NCBI GenBank assembly: GCA_020086605.1
Contig: JACBWW010000004.1
Location: forward strand, 29,297,047-29,361,046
Source: Lanius collurio
Taxonomy: Eukaryota; Chordata; Aves; Passeriformes; Laniidae
Length of the DNA stretch: 64,000 nt
Direction of reading: 5' to 3'
How positions within the stretch are numbered: the first letter of the stretch is position 1; each line of letters opens with the position of its first letter. Both the position numbers and the translations under genes were made by a program. A model generated the notes under the pieces. It had not been told where the DNA came from and made no database searches. It saw only the letters and a program-made list of their open reading frames with translations. Below, piece after piece: positions 1-11,574 of this stretch.

Positions 1-30
1 ACACTGAAGAGCAAATGAGCATTACTGCCT

Positions 31-141
31 CTTTACTACATCTTGAACTTTACTGCATTCCTTTCTTTTCAGTTTCATTTTGTTTTGTTTTCATAATAAT
101 ACTGGTGTATGGACAACAGCCTCTTCCCATGATGGAATAAC
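31..141 (+). repeat. Left arm of a ~100-bp inverted repeat
   Basis: This stretch is the reverse complement of 696-793, roughly 90% identical by eye, apart from an extra segment of about 13 bases in this arm near positions 70-83. Shared blocks include TTTACTACATCTT, ACTTTACTGCATTCCTTTCT, TTTTCATAATAATACTGGT and GATGGAATAAC. Similarity stops abruptly at both ends. It could be an old pair of oppositely inserted copies of one repeat, or the termini of a small non-autonomous DNA element. Confidence 0.8.
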
Positions 142-510
142 ATAGGTGCATGAAGGTATAGCTGGGTAACAAGACCAGATGGATGGACACTAGAGCTGAG
201 AGTCTGGCAGTGGCGGGAACTAATCAGGACTACTAGCAACTCTGGGAAAACCAAAGTAGTACAGCCAGGACCAACACAATCTAATATACTTTACAGAGAA
301 AAAGTCTGAACAGAATTTCTGCATGAAGTATAATGAATGAAGAGGCAGACTCCAGATGGATTTCATGGGAAAAGGCTTGAAATCCTGTAATATTTTTGAC
401 AAAGCTTTCTGTTAAAGTATAAGTGAATATTCTGCAAAGAGCTTCCAGGATGAAAAGCCCAATAGGATACTTATTTTTTACTAACAGCGTTTCTGTTTCA
501 TTCAGGCACA

Positions 511-560
511 AATATATATATGCATATATATACATACATACATATATATATATTTATATA
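511..560. repeat. AT-rich (AT/CATA) microsatellite
   Basis: Alternating purine-pyrimidine run made of ATATAT, GCATATAT and ACATACAT units. It lies in the spacer between the two inverted-repeat arms, where it would help local DNA melting. No further function is visible. Confidence 0.85.
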
Positions 561-695
561 GCTTCCATAAAAAGCTGAGACTCCTTTTTGTTGACATGAT
601 TCAGTAAATACACCCCAAAACATGCTGAACACCCCAAAGAAATGTGTCTCTTTCTTAACAAGTGTGAATACTTTGCACTCAGCAGCAACTGACAG

Positions 696-793
696 TTATT
701 CCATCGTGAGAAGAGGTTGTTGGCCATATACCAGTATTATTATGAAAACAAAAAAAGAAAGGAATGCAGTAAAGTGAAAGATGTAGTAAAAAG
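696..793 (-). repeat. Right arm of a ~100-bp inverted repeat
   Basis: Reverse-complement partner of 31-141, separated from it by about 554 bp. Together the arms could form a long hairpin or cruciform. No target-site duplication could be identified at the outer edges, so the mechanism of origin is open. Confidence 0.8.
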
Positions 794-3700
794 CTGTGTT
801 GACAGTGGGATGACATTGTAAAATTGCTGTATGCTGTGATGTGAATCCTTTCGAGCCCAGTGATGTTCCATCCTCATAATCAATGAGTCAAACTTACTCC
901 TCCCCACACTCCCCATGTTCTACCCATGTCTGGGAAGCTGAGGAAATGGTATTCTACCTCATTTTAGGATGACTGGACGGACTTTCTCTTCCTTGCTATT
1001 CCTGCCTGCGTAAGGTCATGAGTGTGTTCAGTTGTGGCTTTTCAGTCTTTACTCTGGACTGCCATGAACTTGCCTCTAGATGGAGATTTGCAGGTGTCAG
1101 CATAATAGAAAAGGTTCTTCTGCTACTGCAGGTTCTCAGCAATTAAGGCCTGGCAGCAATTGATAATTCTCTGATTAAAATGGTCCAAATGATTCAATGA
1201 GAAAAAGTTACAAAGGAAAAAAACCAGCTCTAAATTCTGCATTGTTACAACCTACAAAAATGAATCTTACAGCAAATTTCCTATGTTCTTCTTTACCCCT
1301 TTTATTAATTGTGACAACAAGTGAAATTTAAACCTCTTGCAGGGGTGTTTGTAGCATCTACTGACTTAAAAAAGAATCTTTAGTGGTAAATTAGTCCCTA
1401 AAAGCAATTACCTCATATTTGGAGGCAGCAGATTATTCTCTATTGAAAGTTGAGTAATCATTTCTACTTAACATGTGCAAGAGGGGATTTGTGCCCTGAT
1501 GGAAGCTGTGGGAGATAAATCCCATGATGGTTCTGAGTGCCAATAGTGTTCAAAAGAGGACAGTGATCTTCTGAAACTTGTTTGAGGACAAGACAAGTAG
1601 AAGCAGAGGCAAATAATCAAAGCAATCAAACAGTTCTCCCTGAACAGTTGTCAAGACCACCAATACACACGTCCTGTGCCATGAGTTTGTAGTGGTGCAC
1701 ATGATATGCAAGCACCATGGCAACAAGATATTAATCATCAACAGAGATGGGCACAGGTTGGGGTAAGTCTTCAGAGGTGCAAGTTGTAGGCTGTATCTCA
1801 TGTACACAACAAGCCCCAACGGTACCAGTTTCAGTGCTACCTCAGCAGCATTGCATAGTTGAATTCATTGTGCCTGAGCTTACATCATCCTCTGAAGGAT
1901 CCATGTGTTGGGCCTGGTATACAAATGCCTGGACATGAAGAACAATTTCTCTTCCAGTTCTGTATCCCTCTCTCTTTGTGGTTTTCAGTTACAGACTCTG
2001 GGCAAGTTCTTCACTAGTGAGACACTACTGATTGAAGTGGCACTGTGCCGGCAGTATTTGGCACTCTGAGTGATGGCAGGGATTTTCAGAAGTGTTCAAG
2101 TGAGAAGATTAAGTGTCCAATCCCTCTTTTGTTTGGTCAATACCCCTTTCTTGGCTCATCAGCATCTCTGCAAGGCCACTGATGCCGAGTGCAGGCACTT
2201 GCTACTTGCCAGCAACCTGAGAGAAATAACAGACAATTTAATGGCACAAAGCTTTCTGTTTCTGTAATTTATTTTATTTACCTAGATTTTTCTTTGATGA
2301 TGCCACGCCAGTAAAGTGTGCCTATACTAATTAGAGTACCAGGCCCAGTGTGCTGAAGAGTTAGGCACACATTTTCAATGGCAAAAGTGACTCACCACTG
2401 GAAAAAAACAAGGTATTTTCTCTCTTAATGGTGTCTTTAAACACAGCTTAGATGTCCCTCCAGCCTCCTGAATGGTGACTTGCTGAGATTTTTGGGATTG
2501 GAACAGCTCAGTAAAATTTAGTGGTGATACACAGGCCAGGCTATGAAGTCTCTTCTGCACTGAGGCAGCTATTATCCACAAAGGAAATATTTCTCCCTAC
2601 ACAGAGACACCTGGCCATGGCTGGAAGTATACTGTAGCAAGGTTATGAACAGCTTTGACCATGAAGGGGTCAAAGGGTTCTGCTGACCCTCTCTGGAACT
2701 TCTACTTGGTGTTAAGATGCTACTGGTGTCAAGGCCTCATAGGCATTAGTGGGTTGGTTTCTGGTGTAGCTGGTATTGTTTATCAGGGATTAAGAAAACA
2801 ATTACTTTTTCATGGTTGTAACAAACATTTATCTAGCATAGAGATCCTGATATCCTTGTGTTTGTGTGTGAAAAATGCACCAAAGTAAGGCATTAATGTT
2901 TAAAGTACAAGTGACAAAGAACACATGATGGCGAAACACAAAATAGGTCAGATGCAAAAATCCCCCTATGAAATTGGAGAAAAGAATGCATGCAAGTGTA
3001 ATATTGTTATCTGGACTGGAATTTAATGAAGATTTGAGGTGATGTGGTACTTCAGTGGTGGGATCACCGTCTCAACAAAACTGTACTAGATTCTGCCTGT
3101 CTTTTCATAGATTCAGGTGTGCACCGGTATAACTTGTCCAACCTCAACAGAGCTGATCCTGATATGCACAAGGACACTCATATTCAGATTTCCCAGCTCT
3201 TACCCTCCTCTTCCCTTCAAGGTCTCTGCTCAAGTCATGTGGAATGGCACAAGTTCAGATGTGGATCAGAGAGACTTTGAAATGGAAAATCAGAGGATAC
3301 CACAGGCCATACTGGAGAAGAGCTGGCAAAGCTTAGAACCAGGCTAGTGGAGAGGTGAGGGTTAGGACTAAGATAGGCTTGTAGGGGGTACTGTGTTTGT
3401 TTGGAGTCCCAAAGAAATCTGCAAGCCAAGAATAATGAATACTGGCAGAGCTCCATGTGAGCAACAAACGGCTTATCTGGTCTAGGCTAATGACAAAATG
3501 TTATATACTGGCATTTTAATTTTTTTCAAATTATTTTTTTTTTTTTTTAGGAAAATAAAGATTAAAGCAGCTGCTATACCTAAACACTCTGCTTTGCTCT
3601 GATACGATGCCAGAATTAGATGACTTCTACTGTGTAACAAGGTTCCTTGTGCGGGCGTAGCAGCCCCTCCCCATACCTAGCGGATACACTCTAGGGAATT

Positions 3701-4827
3701 TTTGCAAGTATTGCCTCTTGTAAGGTCACTGAGTAAAGAAAGTCAATACATTGTATGAAAGAATGTCATGTTTTGTGTGTTTCTGTAAGAGCACCATGAA
3801 ACAGTCCTACATAAAGATTATTATCACTATTACATGCACAGCAATGACACCCCCCCATGCATATTACTCTGCAGTATGTTGAGCCTCTGCCCTGACCTCC
3901 ATCCAACTCAAAATGGTACTTTGAAAATTAAGGACTGGATGTAAATGCAAGCCAGTCTAGTTCACAAGATATCCTCACCACTCAGTCCCTCTGTCAGGTA
4001 GAGGGTTTGGCATTACTCTCTGCCTCCACTGCTCAGGGTCTACAGCTTGCTGCCCTTACAATGCCATGGTACTGTTCCCTCTTTAGACATGCCTGTAGAG
4101 ATTGGGCCTTGCTGGTAGATGTATCTTCATTTTCCCCTCTTCTCCTGCTTCTGCTCCACAGCTGCACTACCTCATTTGTTGTGTGACAATGCTCACTTTC
4201 TACCCAAACTTCCCATCACTGGGTGCCTGGTGCTTGGATGAACTGGGACCCACGTGCAGTCTCTAAGGGCTTGTCATCTAAAGAGGTACTGAACTTGAAC
4301 TTGGGATGGTTTCTCAGGTGCAAGGCATGTATTCCCAAAGACCCCAAACACATCACCTGCACAAGGTCTGCAGGATTTGATGGGCAATGCAAAGCAATGG
4401 GCTGGGGGCTAGGTCTGCAGCTGGGAACGCACAGGAAGATCTTCAGGGAGGAGTAGACTCTGTGGCTGTGGGTCAGCCATGTCCCGAGTCTCGGTATGGA
4501 GGTGGCAGGACGACCTGCACTCCCTGAGACACGAGCTTACTCCTATAGCAGCCTTGGCCCCAGCGTGCAGGACCGAACGAACACGGTCTATGGACCATGA
4601 GGTGTTTTCCTTCGCAAAATTTACTTGCTCGCTAACCCGACCCGGCTGCACGGCTCAGCTGTCACTGCCCCCGCCCGCGGCTCGGACCGTGTATGCCCTG
4701 CAGAGCTCTGAGGCGGACGGCACAGCCCGGCAGCCCGGCGGGGAGTGCCGCCCGCGCCGGCTGGCCCTCTCCCGCGGCCTCGGGGGGGCTGCCCGGCGCC
4801 CGCGCACACGTCCGGCCGCCGGGAGCG

Positions 4828-4884
4828 CCAGGTGCCGCCGGGGGTTCCAGGTGCCGCCGGGAACTCCAGGTGCCGCGGGCAAGG
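4828..4884. repeat. 19-bp GC-rich tandem repeat, three copies
   Basis: Three head-to-tail copies with period 19 start at 4828, 4847 and 4866. Each begins CCAGGTGCCGC, followed by a variable CGGGGGTT, CGGGAACT or GGGCAAGG tail. The array ends about 20 bases before the run of N, so the true array may be longer than shown. Confidence 0.8.
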
Positions 4885-4904
4885 GCACGGCGCCCGGCGC
4901 GGGC

Positions 4905-5304
4905 NNNNNNNNNNNNNNNNNNNNNNNNNNNNNNNNNNNNNNNNNNNNNNNNNNNNNNNNNNNNNNNNNNNNNNNNNNNNNNNNNNNNNNNNNNNNNNNN
5001 NNNNNNNNNNNNNNNNNNNNNNNNNNNNNNNNNNNNNNNNNNNNNNNNNNNNNNNNNNNNNNNNNNNNNNNNNNNNNNNNNNNNNNNNNNNNNNNNNNNN
5101 NNNNNNNNNNNNNNNNNNNNNNNNNNNNNNNNNNNNNNNNNNNNNNNNNNNNNNNNNNNNNNNNNNNNNNNNNNNNNNNNNNNNNNNNNNNNNNNNNNNN
5201 NNNNNNNNNNNNNNNNNNNNNNNNNNNNNNNNNNNNNNNNNNNNNNNNNNNNNNNNNNNNNNNNNNNNNNNNNNNNNNNNNNNNNNNNNNNNNNNNNNNN
5301 NNNN
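4905..5304. other. Assembly gap (400 N)
   Basis: Exactly 400 unspecified bases inside the CpG island, about 190 bp upstream of the SMOC1 start codon. The 14-mer GGCGCCCGGCGCGG occurs on both sides, at 4889-4902 and 5312-5325, which suggests GC-rich repetitive sequence that was not resolved. A length of exactly 400 may be a placeholder rather than a measurement. Confidence 0.97.
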
Positions 5305-5339
5305 GGCGATAGGCGCCCGGCGCGGTCAGTGCCGGCCGG

Positions 5340-5363
5340 CCCCGCCCCGCCGCGGCTTTATAA
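5340..5363 (+). promoter_or_regulatory. SMOC1: GC box plus TATA-like box of the SMOC1 core promoter
   Basis: CCCCGCCCCGC (5340-5350, an Sp1-type GC box on the opposite strand) is followed by TTTATAA at 5357-5363, the only TATA-like motif near the gene start. With usual spacing, transcription would begin near 5385-5390, giving a 5' UTR of about 110 nt. That start is inferred; a dispersed CpG-island start pattern is equally possible. Confidence 0.55.
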
Positions 5364-5374
5364 CGGGCATCCCC

Positions 5375-5605
5375 ATGGCCGAGGCGGGGAACCTGCTGTG
5401 GCGGTACCGGCGCTACCGCACCGCCCGCCGACGGACCGGCTGTCGCCCGGGAGAGCCGCCTCCGGTGGCCGCAGAGCCGCGCCGCCCCGAGGGACGATGG
5501 TGCCGCGGGCCTGGCGTAGAGCGGGGGCTCGCCCGTTCCTGCTGGCGCTGCTGCTGGTGCATCTGCCGCCGGGTTGCAGCCACCGAGCCACGGGGCCCCG
5601 GGTAA
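5375..5605 (+). other. Upstream ATG / overlapping uORF candidate
   Basis: An ATG at 5375 (context CCCCATGG, G at +4) opens a 76-codon frame that overlaps the SMOC1 start in another frame and ends at the TAG... stop region at 5603-5605, just past the exon 1 donor. The Arg/Cys-rich product resembles nothing I know. If transcription starts about 30 bp after the TATA-like box, this ATG lies upstream of the transcript and is irrelevant. If transcription starts further upstream, it could reduce SMOC1 translation. In the spliced mRNA its reading frame would continue into exon 2 in the wrong frame. Confidence 0.35.
5497..5601 (+). CDS. SMOC1: SMOC1 coding exon 1: start codon and signal peptide
   Basis: Encodes residues 1-35. 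The ATG at 5497 sits in a strong Kozak context (A at -3, G at +4). A basic N-terminus (RAWRRAGAR, residues 4-12) precedes a hydrophobic core (FLLALLLVHL, residues 14-23) and a likely signal-peptidase site around Gly26-Ser28, so the protein enters the secretory pathway. The mature start HRATGPR matches the HRTTGPR of human SMOC1, which fixes both identity and frame. The exon ends after a whole Arg codon (phase 0) at the donor CGG|GTAAGT (5602). The signal peptide itself differs from the mammalian one, which is normal for such regions. The frame stays open upstream only through the N run and has no better ATG. Confidence 0.93.
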
Positions 5606-8600
5606 GTGAGCTGCCGCCCCGGCGCGGCAGGTTGCCGTGCCCTGCCCCGGCCCGCCGCCCCCGCGCCCTGTCAGCGCCGCAGGTGGAGCCCCGGCCGCCG
5701 GGCACCGACCCCGGCCCCACTCCCCCAGGCGCGGACCCTCGCAAGGGCCTCCCCGCTCGCATATTAAAAGCCGGGTATCGGCTGCATGCGAGAAGTTCAT
5801 ACGCCGGTGTTAACTTGTTGGTATTTAGTGCAGAAAAGCACGGGAGGGGGAAGGTTGGCAGGTTGTGTTTTTATATTGCTCGACTTGGATTTAATGTAGC
5901 CCCTGTTCCCAGCACATAGCTTTAGGACTTTTCTTTTTTTATGTTCCCGAGCAGGGATTAAATGAATCCCTGTAATAAAGCTAGATGCCTTCAGCCTAGG
6001 CTTCTCCCTGTAGGAGTCTAGCTCTGTTTTTTTTAATCTGACAGTGTTTGACTCTTACTGGGGCTGTTCATTTCACTTACCAAACTATTGCATTGCTCTG
6101 GGGGAGAACGCAACATTTTTCTAAATATGGTTCTCCCAGTGAGTGAGTGTTACCACTGCAGCACCACTACGGAGTAGCGTGAGAGTTTCCAATTATAAAG
6201 CTGCAAAACAGTAGCTTTTCTTCGGCCAATGCTGCAATGAAAACACAGCTCTGGATTAGTGGAAAAACTTATCTCTCTGCAGGCGTGTTGGATGCATTGG
6301 CCATGTGCATTCTTGACCCAGCAGTCTAAAATGCTATGAAGTGTAGGACCTAATTAGCTTAGCCCATAGTTAGGCAAGACCAGGAGTCTTTGAAATCCCT
6401 ACTCAGCCCAAAGTATTACAACAAGGGATTTTAGTGAAATGTTCTTTTTTTTTTTTTTTTTTTTCTTTTTTTCCCTAATGAAAGTGTTTGACCATGATGG
6501 CTATTAAATGCTTCTCAGAGCTATGTAAAGTGTACAACTGGCTGCACTGATGTTGTTGTGTTCAGCTGTGCTGTGTAGCCTCTTTTATGGCCAGATGTGT
6601 AACAGCAACTGTTAGTTCTGATCTCACCAGTTCTAAGTCAGAACTGGTGTGTGCCATAAATTACTGGAGACCTACTTTAAAAGATCAACCAACACAGGGA
6701 TCCTTATGCATATAACTTTATTACCTGATATCAAGCATAAACCTCAAAACTAGAGTGATTCCACATAGAGAGGAGCTTTAAAGGTGTTAAGTAGGAGTCT
6801 GGCTGGATGACTAGGACCTTCATCAGCACCAGTATCTAACTGCTTTAATGAAGTGCACTTGAAACAACAAAATAAAAAACTCCTGATGGTAGTGCATAAT
6901 TGTACAATGAGCCTGTATACCAAACAGTTTTCCTATATACCATTTTTTTTGTACTGTACTTTACAAGGCAGTTTAATTGCTCCCTGTGCTGTGTTGTCTT
7001 GGAGTGGGGGCTATTTCAGGAGAGTGGAAAACCAAATACAAAGGACTAGTCATTTACTTTTTGCTTGAAGTAAGTAAACTGACTTGGCTATTTCTTGCTT
7101 CATGACTGGAGAGAATATCAGCTGTGAGCACTAACATCTACAGTTCTGTTAGGAGGATGTGCCTCAAAGTTCTAACTTACTGTTTTAAGTTATGAGCTCT
7201 TAAATGGAAAGCTGTATATTTCCTGGATGTTTAACTCATGAAATCTGCCATTTTGCACCTCAAAGAGTTGTAATTAAGTGCATGTGAAGGTGAGGAGTTT
7301 GGTTTACTTGGTTGCAACCAGGTTGATTGATATAAGCCCCTGAGCTTCATCTCTTGCAGCGATTAGACATTGTCAGTAAAGTTGTCACTAGTATAAAGTA
7401 TATTAGAGTCCAATAAAAATACTATATTATTAATTTCTTAAACAATGACTACCAGGTTACACCAATATGTATTTCTCAGGTGGGCTTGTGATCAAGAGTG
7501 TATTCCTGTCAGGAAATCTCCCTGGGTGGGTGTCAGTGTTGTACTTCTGGGGGTCTAACCTTGTAGGTGTTCAATTGCTAGGTGTGATACCTGCTCTTTC
7601 ACACTCTTTTTCTGTATGGTGAGCACTAGAACTAAAGTATTTGCAAGCTGAAATGCTTTTAAAGGTGAACAACAGTTTTTATTCCTACTCAGTGAATTCA
7701 AATGACCAGCAATAATGCTTGAATCCAGTCCTAGATCTTCCTCCTTGCATTTCCCTTGCTGCTGTAGTGTTCTAAGATAGGCAGCCAGCACAGTTTACTG
7801 AGTACAAAAGCAGAAGAGAATGTCTTGCTACTGTTATCAGAAAATGTTAAAAAACTTGAGGTATTGAAGAGAAATAGGTGTATCTACATCTCTTGTGCCA
7901 GTAAGGGATGAATCTTTCAGATGAAGTGAGTTCAGGATAATTACTTGAATACCAAGGTAAATTATTAGTGCAGCTAGTACCTACAGGTCTGTTGAGGAAC
8001 TTCTGGCTCTCAAAAGGTGTATGAAGCTTGCTGTCTCTTGTTACAGTGAAACTATGAGCAGTGATGTGAATTCCTTAGGCTTGGTGTCAGTGACTTGTAG
8101 AAAACATCTGTCTCTTGCATGTATGCTGTTGCCCAATGACAGTTAGTAACAACTGTCCCAAGTGGAGCCCCATAGGAAGTCTAATATCTTGTCCTAGAAA
8201 TACCTTGGAAGCCCAAGGCTGCTGTGTGACTTGTTTCCTCAGCTACAGACTCTAGTAAAGCTTCTGCTGTGTTACACAATCACCTGGTCACTTCTACTTC
8301 TGTAGCTCAGAAGAGCGTTGTGGGACTATACTTGAAAAATGTCTGTTAGAAGGATGCTACCTTCTGGAAAAAGATAATCAGGCTTTATTTTCTATTCATA
8401 TTACCTTCTTGTGTGCCTCTTGCTCTCTGCTGGCATGAGATCTGAGGTGTGTGACAAGCCAGGTCTTGCTGGCTTTCCCCCTCCTTGATCCCAAAGCAAT
8501 AGACGGGGAGCTTGACCGCGCTGGCTGTTGCTTTTCCTACTGTGTGGTGCATTTAAGCAGTATTTTTTCATAGCAGATTAACTAGATTGTGCCACTAAGC

Positions 8601-11574
8601 TCTGTTTTCCTCCATCTGGATAACTGTGACCTTTGTTTTTTCTAATTCAGAGAGAGATCTGTGTCAGCCCTCTGCTGAGTGTAACTCCCGACCATTATGA
8701 ACATCATCCATTTATGGCAGAGAACTGTTGGTGACAGTAATGACAAGTACAAGTGTGGAGAAATTGTGATGCTTGCAGGAGGCCCAGAATGCACTGCAGC
8801 AGTCAAAAGCTGTCCTACCAACAGGCTTGGATTTCTGGAAGACCGGGGACCTGTGCCCCTCCAGTGACTTCAGAGGACTAAAAGATGGTAGGGGAGGCCA
8901 GGGCATCACTATAATTTTCTTCCCAATTTCATGCATGGAAACATGTCATATCTTTCCTTGAAAGGTGTGCTGGGGGGGCAACCTTACAGTTCAGTGCTGT
9001 TACAAAGAAAGGTAGTAAATAGTAAAATGGTGAAGCTACCAAGAGATTCCAGTGCATAAATTGGAGTGCCTCAGAGCAATGGGAATTTCCTGCTGCAGTT
9101 GGCTACTAGTTAGAACGCCAAATAAGAATCTTGATAAAAAAATGCTGAAAAGGCTCCTGCAGCTTTGCTGGTAGGTTTTCAATGACTGAATTTTGTTTCT
9201 TGGTTTGAGCTTAATCACCACTCTGCATTGCAAGAGTCTACACTAATAATTAGCAACTGAAGTGCTTTAATGCTTTTAGATTTCTTTACCATTGGAGAGA
9301 TTCATTTAATGAAGAAACAAGTACCCAAAGGCAAGTCTTTAGAAAAGAGATAGGACAGATTTGTTGCTCTATGGCAAACAGCTTTTGGTTACAGATACTC
9401 TGTTTTGGTTGGCTGAGGGATGTTTTTTACCCAAGTGGAAACTCTGGAGCTATACTGCTTATTTCTCCTTCTCCTTGCTCCTGTTTAGACCTTTAATGTT
9501 AGCTGAATTCATTTATGTGTACTAAAGAAACTGCTGTGACTTGTGTTTTTTAAACAGTGGGCAACTGTGGTGAAGAGCAGGATTAATTCTTGTGCAGAGA
9601 AGTATTAAAACATTATGTTCCTATTGGAACAGCGGGCCCTGTTCTAAACAGAAAAATGCTGTAGGATTTTACTTGCTCTGTGTAGTCTTAGAGTTGGTGT
9701 TTTAACTGCCTGAACTTCAGAGTTGGCTACAAGAATATTTCCACTCATGTTAATAAACTGTGTTGTTAAAGATTTCTGGCCAGCAAAAGATTAGGTACAG
9801 AAAACAAAACTGCTCATGTATTTTTTCTGGTGGTGGCAGCAAGCTCTGTAGCTGGTGGAACACCTACAATGATAACCTCTTGGACTAGTTTTCCAGTTTC
9901 TAGCTCTAGTCATGTGCTAAAGTAATCTTCGCAGCGCAGAGCAGATGCTCTCTTGGCTTCTTTCATTTCCAGATGGCCTGAAGCAATTGGTAAGATGACT
10001 GTAAACTCATTTCAGTAGTATAGTAGCTCTGAAATATTAATACTGCTATTTAAATATCTTAGATGTTCTTATCCTACCATCTCAAACTAATTGCGACATT
10101 ACTATGTCAAAAAAACCCCAAACAAACAAAACCCCATTTGTCTCTTACTTGGCTGGTGAATCCCAGTTCTTCTGGTGCTGGCACATCTGACAGTGCAGTT
10201 AAGTGTTACACAATAATCTTTATGCTAACATTAAAAGCTAAACATGGAGGCAATACAGGTGGAAATAAAGCTGATCCCTGAAGGCTGCTGTGCTGACTGC
10301 CATACTTAAGCATCCTGTGAGACAGTGTGGTGGCTTCCTGTCAAGAGTCCCCTGGCAGCTGCCATGAGGTCTCTGGTGCTGGTGCACCATCCAGGGACTT
10401 TGTGGCACAGCAGACTTTGAGCCAAGCTTGGTGTGCAGTGGGACTAATTTACTGCTTTGGTCCTCAAGTGACATTCTGGCAGAGTAGCAGCTGTTGTGAC
10501 TTCAACTGTGAAGCTTACAAGCTTAAGGGCTGTCATTGCATTGGTAGGACTGTAAGCTTCCTCTACTCATTTGTGAGAAGCTCTTCTGTTTGTGAAGTTC
10601 TTGCTCTAACATTGAAGGCTGCCATGGATGTGGGTGTATCCAGTCCATGCTGGAGCTTAATGGATGAGGAGGGAGGTCAGTGTGAGATTTGGTTATGCAG
10701 AGAAACTACCAGGATGTCATGGAAGTGGTAGGTACCTGTCTGTCTCTTCTGACTGGCTCATGCGAGCAGTTACAACTTGTGTTCAGCAGCTTATATGTGA
10801 ACCATGTGAAGTTGTCTGTGTGTGAGGACTTTACTGCTTGTAGGTATGAGAGTATAAGGAGTATTCTGGCACCAAAACCCTAATTGAGAATGCAACTCTG
10901 TGCTTTTTTTTTTTTTTTGGTGGTGAGGGGAGGAGGCATTGTAGCTTTAAGAGAATAACAACAGGAAAGCATAGCTAGTCACACCAGGGTGTAAAGTTTT
11001 ATTCAGGACAGTGAAAAGCACCCACCATACAAAAGAGTTCTTTGTATATGGCTCACATAGGCTATCAGCAGCTCTTCAGGATAAGGCCTTCCTTTGAAAC
11101 CAGCCTCATGCCTTCTATCCTGGATGTTTTTTCTCTTTATTAAAGTAGGTTCCTAATGCAACTTAGGCTCCTGTGGGATGCTGCAGTAACAATATAGATG
11201 GTGTTAACAATATTCATGAGTGTTACAAAAGAGTCATCTGCTTGTTTGGTGAGGGAAACATTGCCTCATATATAGTGGGCCTGCCCTCTGACCAGCGCTA
11301 TTTATTAAAAACTTGAGGTGACACTTATGGTTGTTATGCTTCCCTACAACAACTGCTCCAAGGGAAGCTGGTGCTATCTGAGTAGAAGGCCTTCATGCCT
11401 TCATGGAAGTGCAGCTCCTACAGTGTTGCGAGTGATGATGGAGCAAACCCGCTTTGGCTTATGAAAGGATTCACTCTAGTCTGTGTGGTACTTTTAGGGT
11501 AATATGAAGACTGGCCTGAGCCTGGCTAGATGATGTGAAGGTGACAGCAGCAGCCTGGAGTAATACCCTTGGTG
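5602..11574. other. Intron 1, first block: no gene recognised
   Basis: Starts with a consensus donor GTAAGT. The first ~150 bp are still CpG-rich, then the sequence becomes ordinary AT-rich intron. Visible items are a perfect 8-bp-stem hairpin at 5952-5972 (CAGGGATT, loop AAATG, AATCCCTG), an AATAAA at 5974-5979, a run of 20 T at 6445-6464 and a T-run at about 10904-10918. Open frames of up to 134 codons (for example 10327-10731) show no domain or splice logic. First introns often hold enhancers, but none is identifiable here by eye. Confidence 0.6.
5952..5979 (+). promoter_or_regulatory. Hairpin plus AATAAA: possible intronic poly(A) signal
   Basis: A perfect 8-bp inverted repeat with a 5-nt loop (5952-5972) is followed at once by AATAAA (5974-5979), and a T-rich stretch lies at 6026-6035, where a downstream U-rich element could act. 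It is only 372 bp after the exon 1 donor and about 55 bp after the stop codon reached by reading through that donor. AATAAA is common by chance, so use of this site is a hypothesis. Confidence 0.25.

Larger units (their letters stand above)
1..4600. other. Upstream intergenic region, no gene recognised
   Basis: AT-rich DNA 5' of the SMOC1 promoter. Every open frame here is under about 85 codons and none shows a recognisable domain, splice-consistent exon or codon bias. It contains an inverted repeat (separate entries), an AT microsatellite, and a T-rich tract at about 3524-3550. In mammals SMOC1 lies between SLC10A1 and SLC8A3, but I see no exon of either, so the neighbour must lie further upstream. 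Distal regulatory elements could be present; none can be recognised by eye. Confidence 0.6.
4660..5760. promoter_or_regulatory. SMOC1: CpG-island promoter of SMOC1
   Basis: Base composition changes sharply from about 40% GC to very GC- and CpG-rich sequence near 4660 and back near 5760. The island covers the upstream promoter, the 5' UTR, exon 1 and the first ~150 bp of intron 1. It is the only such island in the window and is centred on the SMOC1 start, as expected for a developmentally regulated gene. A 400-base run of N removes its middle, so the full set of promoter motifs cannot be read. Confidence 0.85.

Noticed and set aside
4479..5312. Long + strand open frame (277 codons) and its antisense counterpart 4655-5800
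   Set aside because: Both owe their length to the 400-base run of N, which cannot supply stops; the readable parts are Ala/Pro/Arg/Gly-rich translations of a CpG island with no domain.
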